Shown one piece after another: positions 12,477-23,700 of a DNA stretch of 64,000 nt. The stretch lies in NCBI GenBank assembly GCA_024529925.1, contig JAFEUB010001535.1:558001-622000 (forward strand), read 5' to 3'. The translations under genes were made by a program, and so were the position numbers. The notes beneath the pieces were generated by a model, which saw only the letters and a list, made by a program, of their open reading frames with translations, did not search any database and was not told the origin of the DNA. How positions within the stretch are numbered: position 1 is the first letter of the stretch; each line of letters opens with the position of its first letter. The DNA comes from Ophthalmolycus amberensis (taxonomy: Eukaryota > Chordata > Actinopteri > Perciformes > Zoarcidae).

Positions 12477-14200
12477 GATAATAACATACATAACATACTT
12501 GATGTGCATTTCCCCTAATGATTCCAATTGAGCTATTTGTGTTGTCATTTTTTAGTCAAATCAAATGGGTGGAGTCACTACACACAAAATCAAATAAATT
12601 TGTCCCACTTGCTGGAGCTGTCGTCGGTTTAAATGATGATCTGATGTGTCACATAGTCTTTGATGCTTTTATTCAGATGTTTGTAATGTAGTTATAGGAA
12701 AAAAAGGACGGAAACAAATAAATATTGAACTTTGGCTGAGATACAGACTAGTCACCCGGTCTTCCTCTCCACCCGTGCCCAGGTACCGAGGGCTCTGAGC
12801 TGGGTGCATAGAGGACACATCTGCCCCAGAGCTCCACAGACAACAGAGCAAATGAGCACTCGCTGTCAGATTGCAGCACATCAGCTTGATGTACAGCAGA
12901 GGCGACGTATATTAATATCATCCTCGCAGGATCTGGTGACTGCTTGTGCATATTCTGAGTACAGTGGCGCTAATATATACTGTAGGTTTGTTCTGCATGT
13001 CATTTTCAGCATGTGGTTCTGATCTAAGACATTTGCACATGTACCATTTTGTTTTGATGTACACATTGGTAATGCAACATACTGCAGCCTCTGAGTTGTC
13101 TATTCATTGGTGATCTTTTATAATTACACTCATTGGATCACATGCAGGGTTCTCTATGACAACAACAGCAGACAAGAGATAAAGAGTTCCTTGTAATTTA
13201 TAGCCAAATTGATTTCCGCACATGCTTCTGCCAGCCTTCAGTTGCACATTAACATATTTGAGAATATAAAAGGTTGAGATATAAAATGAGACGTCCTACA
13301 GCTCTGCCAACTGGAAAAAAAAGAACAAAGCAGAGATAGTATTCATGCTGTGAGTCATCTGAAGACCTTCGCAGATGTTTTATCTGTGTATTTCAATATT
13401 TTATGGTAGCAATTTCCCCTAAAATTAGATATATGACATTTTGAATGAGATTGCTCTCACGGTTTTTGTTGCTCTGAGATCTGAATGGCTGGTCAGGATG
13501 GATACAAATGCACATATTATTTGTTATAATTTCTCATCCTGTGATATCCCAATACTGAGACTTTGTATGTAGAGAGGTGCGGTGTGTGCTCATACAGTAT
13601 ACGCCTTTCGCTTGAGCCCCACATACTTGACCTACAAACAATATACACAACTCTCTTCTTTCTACTTTAAAGCCTTAATAAACGACCACAAAAAAGAAAA
13701 GCTTCAATGTTCCAACCTGTCCCTTATGGTCCCATCAGCCTCGATTATGTAGACAATCAAACCAGACACATTTAGCTCAGGAAGTCCCCTTTAAAAACAT
13801 ATTTTCCTCCGCTGATGGCTTCTGATCACCTGTCACAGGCGGAACATGCGCGGTGAGCAGAAGAGTCGAGAGGATGTGCGCTACAGAGAACGGAACGGAA
13901 GTAATACAAGTTTGGTTTCAATATAAAGGCCTTAAAATGATATATTAGAGGTTTTAATGAATGAAGTGCTAGAATGGTGGCGCAAAACTCGAACTGATTT
14001 TCTTTTCAGTGAAGCTTTGAATTGTGTTCCGCTCATACGACCTACATACCTATTCATTGTGTAGTAGTAGGCTATACTGTGTATGCAAGCATCACTGTCT
14101 TCATCGAGTCTGTTAATTGTTGGTTATATATTATGTAGTTATTCTTTTTTCTCCAATGTCTTTAAACTGAACAATTACATTAATGCCATAAAGGGATTTT

Positions 14201-14509
14201 ATTTTGTAAAACCTACCGGAAACCACCTTCTGTGACTGTGAGCAATAGTAAGACGGAGACCCCCCTCACGGAAAACTGTGGTGACTGTGGTGTACGTACA
14301 GCTGCAGAGATGCGCGACACAGAAAAACAAGGAGAAACGAGGGAAATGGAGGGACAGCACATGGAAGGACAATAACCGCTGAAAATAAACCATCTGAGAT
14401 GCTTCGAGACACCGAGGGACACCGTGTTCGCTGCGCGCTTTGGACATAAAAACGCGGAGACGGCTCGGATCCTACATTGATCCGAATACAGGGACGGGAG
14501 GGGTCGATC
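14201..14509 (+). promoter_or_regulatory. pclo: pclo 5' UTR and proximal promoter region (inferred)
   Basis: CpG density rises through this stretch into exon 1 (for example cgctgcgcgctttgg, aacgcggagacggctcgg), as expected of a CpG-island promoter. No TATA box is evident near the start codon. The transcription start site cannot be fixed from sequence alone, and non-coding 5' exons further upstream are possible. Confidence 0.4.
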
Positions 14510-14721
14510 ATGGGGAACGAAGCGAGCCTGGAAGGAGGCGAAGGGCCGCCGTCTGGGCTACCAGAGGGTCTGGCACCTGACGGGAAGGGCGGCTTCGTCC
14601 GGGTCCCCGATGGGACTCCGGTCAACCTGAGTGAACTCAGCGAGGAGCAGCGGAGGCAGCTCGCCGCGGCGATGTCAAGGGCGCAAGGCAGGCAGCCCGG
14701 AGGCGCAGCAGCTGCACGAAG
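14510..14721 (+). CDS. pclo: pclo exon 1: N-terminus with myristoylation-type start
   Basis: ATG at 14510 has A at -3 and G at +4, and begins MGNEASLEGGEGPP, the start shared by Piccolo and Bassoon. Gly2 is a likely N-myristoylation site, as shown for Bassoon. It continues with NLSELSEEQRRQLAAAMSRA, which is conserved in Piccolo. No GT donor follows the conserved part. AAG|GCAGGG at 14721 gives the required phase 2 and, when joined to exon 2, a protein whose length and ES...R.Q pattern match mammalian Piccolo. A weaker GT alternative at 14785 is also phase 2. Confidence 0.85.
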
Positions 14722-17700
14722 GCAGGGCTATATTCACCAGCATTTTATTTTTGATGCACTTAAAATATCCACACTAACCCGGCTGTGATACGCGAGCGAG
14801 AACGAGTGGATGTGTTGTGGTCGTGTGAAGCATCATTTGGAAGATGCTGTAAGGAGGCAGCGAGCTCGTTCACGCCCATGTTTGAGCCTTTCATCCGCGC
14901 CAAGAAATTATTCTATTCTTAGAGCTCACTGTAATGGATTATCATTCACATCTGATACTCTGCATACCAAAAAAATACTAATAATCAATTGATTATCTCG
15001 TTGTGTAGGCCTACACTGTTTTACATGGATGCACAGACCTCTTTTAGCTGCTCGCGATACGATGATTCTCGCGATACGATACGCGATACGATGATTCTTT
15101 AAGACTTGAGGTGTGAAATCAGTCTGAAATGGTGAATGGTTTTAATCATCAGCGTCCACGGTTTGTCTCTCAGTGTGAGATCAGAGAGTAAGAGACACAC
15201 CTCCAGTATTTGTGCGAAATTTTCGAAATGCCTGCTGGGTAAGAAAATCTGTCGTGCCCAGTGTTTTTTTTTTTCCCTATCTGAACAACGCTTGAACACC
15301 CAGCCTAACATTGGCCGCTACCCTAATCAGCTGTGTATCCGCTCTCTAATATTGCCTGTCAGACTCTCTACTTATACTCATTTCGCATTCGTTGGATTTA
15401 AATCGGCTGCGTGGGAAATGTGCTGTGTTGTGGAGGGGGAGGTAGAAAGCTGCCAATGAAAACAATGTATGCCAATTCCATTATGCTTCAGATGTGAATG
15501 TTACTCAGATAATAGTGAAAGATCCCTCGATATCTGATAAGGTGACATAATGTGCGGTACCGCTAATTGGCTCCAATTGGGGAGAAATTTTATTTATATC
15601 TGAGCTAGAGATGGGGGGTGCATTAATATTAATATGACTATAAATAGAACAGCAGCATTAATGTCATCAGTCCAGGCTTCCCTCCTGCTGCTTTCTGATT
15701 TAGTTTTGTCGGATTTCATAGTATTCTGTCGAGATATCGGTCCTGGAGTCTGGTCGCTGTCCATGGTGCTGAAATACACTGCTGCTGTGCGTGGTGCTGA
15801 AAACCCCCCGCTGCAGTGGACGGGCCAATAGCGGGGACATTGCAACACTACTGCTTACAACGTTTTCCAGGCTCTGACCATGCATAGTCTTGTATTACTC
15901 AGTGCTCACTATAAAACATAATCAAATGCTGTTTTCATTGCAGCATTAAACTTTATTGCCACATAATGTAATTTATCTCAGACGTAATGGCAGAAGCACC
16001 AGGGACTTTCAGACAGCAGCCTAAGAAACCACTAGGTCTGTATGTTGCATACACACAGCTGAGCTAACAAAGATGTCTCAGCTTACCTTCATGGAGGCGA
16101 GCATTTCCCTTTCTATCTCAATGATCTACACTCCATGTCATTCAGCGGTAGTCACTTTCCTTTCAGCTTCACCCCAGGGCTGCTATAGCTACACATGTGT
16201 TCACTGATGTGTTGAAAGGCCCCGATATTAACAAAGAGCTAGTTATATGTCCTTAACTTAGCACAATGAAGCTTAGAAGCAGATGAGTTAGTAAACAACC
16301 TAAGCAATATTTTTTGAGATGGTAAAATAGTACATGCATTACAAATACTACATTACTGATACTTTGTTAATTTATTTCAGACAGCATGAGTGATGTGTTT
16401 GTCTGAGTATCTAATAATACTATTTCAGCCGAAAGAGAGATTTAGGTTGTAGTCTTCATGAGCTTGATCCCCCATCAAACTAATTATAGGGGCAAATGAA
16501 GGGAAGAGGTAAAGGAGCTAAAGTATATTTCATTAAAAATGTTGGCACTGGGTCAGCTGTTGCTGCTGAGTTGGTTTAGATTTGGCTTATACAATTTTGT
16601 CACATTGCCAAAGAAAACACAAATCAACAATAGCAATAAAAGCAGTGCTAACAAAAACTGTCTCTGTTTTTCTGTTTTTCAGAACATCAGAATCTGATAC
16701 CCATCTGCGTTCCCAGCAGGTAGGGGCCTCCAGGGGCCCTACAGGTCTCAGTAAGAGTCGAACTGTAGACGCCTTCAACCAGGGACTACCTGGCAAGCCC
16801 ACACCGGGCCGCAGCCCCTCGTCCCTCAGCCTTTTTGAATCCAGATTCCGGCAGGAGCCAAAAGACCCAGAGACCAAGTCGTCCGGCATGTTTGGATCCA
16901 GCTTCCTCAGCGGGGCCAACCCCCTCAGTGCTGTGTCATCTATGACCTCCTCTGTCTCCTCCTCCATATCCTCCATGGGCGATAATGTCAACATCCCAAA
17001 GTTTGGACTATTTGGGGATGAGGATGAGGGAGCTGTATCTACAACATCTGATTCCAAGCAAGGAGGAAAGCCACCAGGCAAGGGCCCTCAGCAAGGGCCA
17101 GGTCCAAAGGGACCACAACAGGGAGGACCTCCGAAACAGGGTCAGGGTCCTCCTGGACAGGGGCCAAAGCCAGGTCAAGTACCCCCTGGGCAGGGACCCA
17201 GGCAAGGTCAGGGACCACCAAGCCAGGGACCCAAATCAGGCCAGGGTCCTCCTGGCCAAGGACCCCCTGGGCAAGGACCCAGGCAAGGTCAGGGTCCACA
17301 AGGCCAGGGTCCTCCTGGCCAAGGACCCAGGCAAGGTCCGGGACCACCAGGCCAGGGTCCTCCTGGCCAAGGACCCCTTGGGCAGGCCCCCAGGCAAGGA
17401 CAGGGACAACCAGGCCAGGGGCCCAAATCCGGCCAAGGTGCTCCTGACCAAGGACCCCCTGGGCAGGCCCCCAGGCAAGGACAGGGACAACCGGGCCAGG
17501 GGCCCAAATCCAGCCAAGGGCCTCCTGGCGAAGGATCCCCAGGGCAGGCCCCCAGGCAAGGTCAGGGTCAACCAGGCCAGGGACTCCCAGGGCAACAGAG
17601 CCCCAAACCAGGTCAAGGACCACCAGGTCAAGGACCACCAGGTCAGCAAAAAGGTGGACCCCCTCAACAAGGACCTGGGAAGCCTGGACCCAAACAGCAA

Positions 17701-20700
17701 GGGCCACCAGGCCCTGGGGCTCATCCTGGAGAACCAGCGAAGAGCGGAGGTCCTCCTGGTCAGCAGGCGGCTGGAAAGCCCGGAGGTGGACTCTGTCCAC
17801 TGTGTAAGACCACCCAGCTGAACCTTGGGTCTAAGGACCCACCTAATTACAATAACTGCACTGAGTGTAAGAACCAGGTCTGCAGCCTCTGTGGATTCAG
17901 CCCCCCAGACTCAGCGGTAAGTGATTGTTTTTTTTTCTTCTTTTGTTTTCTTTTCAAAGTTAGAAAAATCTTTCTAATTTCTTCAATAAGCTGCTTGGTG
18001 TACTGGCATTCATCTAATAATACACAAGAGAGACCATGCTATTGATGTCAGACGTATGAAAGGTCACACATTATTAAATTGTGTGTTTTTGAAATATCAA
18101 TTCTCTTTGCTCAATCCACATTATTCTGCAAAAATGTAATCCTAAAAGGTTATTAAATCTATATTCAGACTAAGATGTAGTTTTCCCCGCAAAAATCAAC
18201 ATAAAATTACTTTGTGACATAGAGAGAGAAAATTCTCAAAAAAGGTCAAACTGTACCATAACTATTGGAAACAATGGAAATGATTGAAGATTTGCATGTT
18301 CAAAATTAATAAACAATACGATTTAAAAAATAAGACCACATATGTATTGTACTGTATTGTTGAATACAAGACACACTAGCCTGTTAGCAGCATAATGCTG
18401 TTCTCTGAGCCAAGCAAAGGGAATGCATCTCATAAGAGAGGCAGCATTTGAGGAACAGAGGGACCATATGGACCCAGGGAATGTTGATCAAGGTGACTCA
18501 TGTCACGGCCACAGGAAGATGCTGTGCCAGCCTGTGACGACACTCGGTCACACATGATTACAGCACAGCAGAATGACTGGTTCCTTCTGCTCCAGCCTCT
18601 TCTCGAGATTTATAATGATACATGTCAAAGTTGGGGTTATTTCTTTAGCAGATCGATCACTTCAGGAATCTGACTTTTGTCGATTTTGAATTCAGAATAA
18701 TGTCTCTACAAAGTAAATGCTATTTGCAGTTACAGCACCAATATACACATTGTTCTGTTCTCGATAGTGATCAAATTGTCAACATTGGCCCTTTTAAACA
18801 CTGGTTTGCACACAGTGGAAACTGAGATGCACTATGCGCGTAACGAAGAGCACAGCGGTGTAGCCAGGCTTTTCTGGGATCATGTGCTGTATGGTCAGAA
18901 CAAAGGCAATACAATGCAACTGTTTACAATGGTCTAACATGTACAGTACCTCTAACAAATGAAGGAAAAACATCATTGATACATGAGTAGTATTTACCTT
19001 TCTGCTAACAGACTTTGTGTTATTGCTGAATTGAAACAATCATATGCAGAAAAAACAAACAAATAATTTACATGTTTTTTTTTTCCTTATTAGTTTGAAT
19101 TCTCTCATGTTAAAAGAAACAATTTGGCAAGCGAAAACAGGATTCAACATCATTTGAAACAGTAATTAGTGGACAAGTCTCTGAATTTGTCTTTATTTTA
19201 CGCTAAACAAAAATAAAATGGGTATTTTAGGGATTTAATTGGTTATGCTTGCCTGTGTTTATCCTATAATTACACATGCCATTGATGAACAGTGTGGAAA
19301 TGTGTTCCAGTCAAATCTAACCCATCTTTTGTTTTATCCATAGGGTAAAGAGTGGTTATGTCTGAACTGCCAGATGCAGCGAGCGATGGGAGGTATGGAT
19401 CCCCCTGGCATGACAAAACCCAAACAAGGCTCGGCCCCGCCCTCGCCCCAGAGACAGGCACCTGACAAGCCTGGCAAGCTGCTGATCAAGCAGCAGAGTA
19501 CTACCGACCAAGGGTTGACGCCTCCAACCACACCGAGGCAGAAATCCCCAGGTCCTACTTCTCCTGGACCGCTTTCCCCCAGCTCCTCATTGTGGGGATC
19601 CCCCAAGATTGACCCCAAGACAGGCAGACCCATCCAGCCAAAGTCCAGTCCACAGCAGTCTCCAGCTAAAGCCAAACAGGAGTCCAGCTTTTTTGGGAGC
19701 TTCGGAGGTATCAGTCTGGGAGGCTTAACAGACGCCAAACCACCTGCGTCTGCTTCACAAGCTGCCGAGTCCGTAACAGGGAAACTGTTTGGTGGGTTTG
19801 GTGGCTTGATGGAATCGTCGAAGCCTCAAGCGCAGGCCGCGCCAAAGCAGGAGGAGTCAGTGGCTGGGAAGTTGTTTGGAGGTTTTGGAGGGTTGACAGA
19901 GTCAGCAAAACCTCCCGCTACTGCTTCTCAGATGTTCAGCTTTGGATCGTCGTTCTTGAGTTCAGCCACCAATCTTGTCTCTGGAGAGGTCGAGAAGGCA
20001 GCGGTTTCTCCACCTGGGTCGCCACCAGACTCGGAACCAGGTTCCCCTCTGGATTCTGGCCCCGGCTCACCACCTGAGTCCCCATTCTCTGCTCCTGGGT
20101 CTCCTCCTGATTCGTACTCTGATCCTGACACCCCACCTGCTAAGTCCAAGAAACCCCCCAGAACCATTTCTGTGGAGCAGGAAGAGAAGACGTCAGCAGC
20201 CAAACCAGCACCTGCACCTGCACCTGCACCTGCACCTGCCCCTGCACCTGCCCCAGCCTCAACAGCAGAGGGAAGCTGCCCCCTCTGCAATGTGGAGCTG
20301 AATGTTGGATCAGCAGATACGCCCAACTACAGCTTGTGCACCAAGTGCAAGAAGACAGTTTGCAATCTTTGTGGATTTAATCCTACTCCCCATTTAGGAG
20401 AGGTAAGAACTACAGTTTGCTTAAACACCACAGATTGTTGTGCTTTCAACACAGTACTCCTACCAGTAATTTATGCAATCCGCCTTGTATAAATAGAACG
20501 CCAGCATCCTCATTGAAATAGGTCACTGTAAAGATAACATCAGGAGTTTTCAGCTCTGTGTTTTTCCCCACTAGCATCTTGCAAAGCACTCTGAAAGGAG
20601 GATAGCATGTTATTAGTTGTAATAAGTTCATTAGTTTACCCCAAATAGACTGTAACAACATCTGCACACATTTCACCACTGAATAAGTGGATGTGGTCAC

Positions 20701-23700
20701 TTATGCTGCATTTTAAAATGGCAGTCTCATTACTGTCAAGCATTCTTTAGTGGAGAGGTGGGCCAGAGAGATAATTTAGGTTGTTTAAACGGACGTCAAA
20801 GAGGACACTTGACTCTGAAACTGAATACCCGAGCATGTGTGTGTACGGTGTATATATGTGACCATGTCTGCATGTGTGTATTCTTGTTTGGCTGAATACA
20901 CAAATTTCTTATTAACTGGTCTTTTATTGGGAAATCTTATGCACGCTTGAGTGATTTGTGTGACGCTTGTGCGTGTTTGTGGATATGAGATTGTGTCCGT
21001 TCATTGTCTCAGCTTAATAACGACGTGGAAACCAAACACTTTTGGCCCGCTTATCTCCGGAGGTGTGGGGACCGGTTTGCTGGTGTTACCGTAGTGTTTT
21101 GTCTCGTATGGATGCAACTTCACAAGACTGCGTTGAGTTCCACAGAGCAGAAAGTACTCCGTGGTGTAGGATCAGTACATTATGGGAATCGAGGCCAAAA
21201 CGTGTTTTCAGTTGAGTGGTTCCTCAGCATGTAGGCAAAACATATTCACATGTGCTGCACACATTTATTACTTCATACAATATATCTTTGTTGTCTACAA
21301 GCCACTCTTACTCCTCTTGACATGGTCATGCAAGTCAGGGCACAATCGCGTGTTTGCCCAGCAGCAGCTCTATCCTATCACGTGTCAACTACTTTGTTAG
21401 CCGGAGGTTCAAGTGTGCCTTCCTTTAGTAATCTGCTGTGTATTTCTGGAGTCTTCCGGATCAGCGAATTGAACTAAGCTTGGAGTGGACTCCACCGTAT
21501 CAATGTAGGAAATCAATTCTAATGGGGAATCAACTTTGATTTGTAAAAGAACAGATAAGGGTAAAATCATTTGGACTTCTAAGAAATATATACTTCTACT
21601 CATTTTCTTTCTATAAGTATTACTGAGATATGACATTCTGAAAAAATGTAAGAATAAACACATTTGGTAAGTCAGTACAGTGCCGACAGATCAAAGGACT
21701 CATTTGATATTTTAGGAAATATGCTAATTACTTTCCTCACAGAGAGATAGATGAAAAGATCGATACCGATCTCTTAATGTCTGTCCATTAAACAAAAGGC
21801 TACAACCAGACGCTTGTTACCTTAGCTTACTGAGCCAGGCTAAGTGTTTCCGTCCGTTTCCAGTTTTAGTGCTAAGCTAAGCGGCTGTTGAAGCTTTATA
21901 TTTACCGTACTGTTTGACATGCCAGTATAGTATGTGTCCTGCAAATTGAAAAGTTAGAATGACCCATGTCTCTATTGTAGTTGTGTTATCGGTTATTGGT
22001 GTGACACTTCAAATTGGAGAGTATTTATGATATGATCACTATGAAATACAGCAATGAATGTTCTACATATTATTAAATTGTCCCCTTCTGCACCATTTCA
22101 AAACAAGATGGCCGCCATTTGTTTACAGTCGTGACAGCACTAATAAAGACTCAAGCTATGTTCATTTTTCGGATTCTTGTCCTTTTCTTCAGCTCCTAAT
22201 TGCACATGCTTGCAGGGATAATGAGGAGCTGAAGTGCACAATCACTTAATTGAGGCCAAGCCACTGATGCTCTAATTGGATATAGATCCTTCAACACCAT
22301 CTTGTCTTAAAGCCAGAACGTCAGCTCAGTGTTGCTTTTAAGAATGATATTGGCACAAGAAGGATGAATCATTTTGGACTCATCTCGGACTACTGTTACG
22401 TGATGTCGGGGGTGACCCCTCACGATTTTTAATTATTTTATTTGATAAATTAAAAAATAAAAAATAATTAATTTTTTTATTATTTTTATTTTTTTAATTT
22501 GATTAAGTATCAGTGTGGGTGCGCATTACAAGGAATGCAATCAGTGGTGTACCGTGCTGGATCAATCACAACTTACCTCAGGGAGCAGAGTTGGGGTTTG
22601 ACGAGGCTTCTCACGAAATCATGAAGAAAACAGACTCGGTCGAAGAAACTAATTCGTCACTTATTTATTTGTATTCAAATCAAAGTATAATCTCTTGGTC
22701 CAAAATACAGAGAAAAAATTGTTAACTGAAAAATATAAGAAAAAATCACCTAAGTGTTCAAAAAACCCCTTCAGAGCAGTTTACAGACAGAGTTCAATTG
22801 TACGGAAATAGTTTAACCATTAACTAATGCAGCTAACGGGTCTCCCCCACACAACTCCTAAAAATCAGCAAAGTATTCTTAAAAACTCTGACTCAGCCAG
22901 CAGACTGGCTTGCTATGTAGCCTACGGAGGAAAAAGTTAACGATTAACCCAGCGCAGGTCTAGACAGGTCTGACTCAACTTTAAAAAAAAATCTTCTAAG
23001 TATTCTTAAAAACTCTGACTCTCAAAGTCCGGAGGTCTGCAAGAAGTTTAAAGTTCCACTCGCTAAGCTCTCCTCAACTCAGCTCCAGCTAAAGAAGAAG
23101 TCCGTTCGAGTGTCCGTTCGAGTGTCCCTTGTTCTCGAAAACCGAGAGTTTTTATACTCTTAACAACCCCTGGGGTAAGGACCCCCTCCCTTGTTCAGGC
23201 TGACCTTGTGGCCATAAATGTTATCATAACTCGTGAGTCCAGAGACATGCTGGCGCCCGGCGGTCCTGAGGCTGAACGCCATCAGAGTGCCAATCTCAGC
23301 GACCCGTGGCCGATGTACCCTGAGTGAACCTATGGGTCACGCCCTGCTAGCGTGTGTGTGTGTGTGTGTATGTGACAACAGAACAACACCTGGGTTAAGT
23401 ACCCCTCTCTCCGTTCATGCTGACCCTGTGGCCAGTAATGTCATCATAACTCATGAGTCCAGAGACATAGTGACGCCTGGCCGAGCCGGAGGCTGAACGC
23501 CATCAGAGTGCAAACATCAGCGACCTGTGGCCGATGTCCCCTGAGTGAACCTATGGGTCACGCCCTGCTAGCGTGTGTGTGTGTATGAGTCTGTGAGACC
23601 ATCCTGCTCTCGTGTGTGTGTGTGTATGACAACAGAAACATGTCTGTGTGACAGGTGCAATCTTATAAGAGACTCAGAGTCATATGCCTGATTTAACCAG

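Larger units (their letters stand above)
5031..14200. other. Intergenic region between sema3a and pclo
   Basis: About 9 kb with no recognisable gene on either strand. In particular I found no semaphorin exons that would indicate sema3e. It contains a dispersed repeat (5250-5465, reverse orientation), GT/CA microsatellites (6665-6681, about 10360-10378, 11400-11421, 11505-11536) and a nested repeat at 12081-12476. The pclo promoter and distal enhancers presumably lie here, but I cannot point to them. Confidence 0.6.

Noticed and set aside
14477..14509. In-frame upstream extension of exon 1
   Set aside because: The upstream codon is TTG, not ATG; the conserved MGNEAS start with good context is at 14510.
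14722..14786. Reading exon 1 on to the GT at 14785
   Set aside because: Phase fits, but the added residues are unconserved and the donor context is poor. Kept only as an alternative.
17039..17800. 253-codon and 162-codon open frames on the minus strand, and a 278-codon frame in another plus frame
   Set aside because: They are shadows of the GC-rich Gln-Gly-Pro repeat of pclo exon 2; their repetitive Leu/Trp/Gly or Arg/Asp content follows from the repeat.
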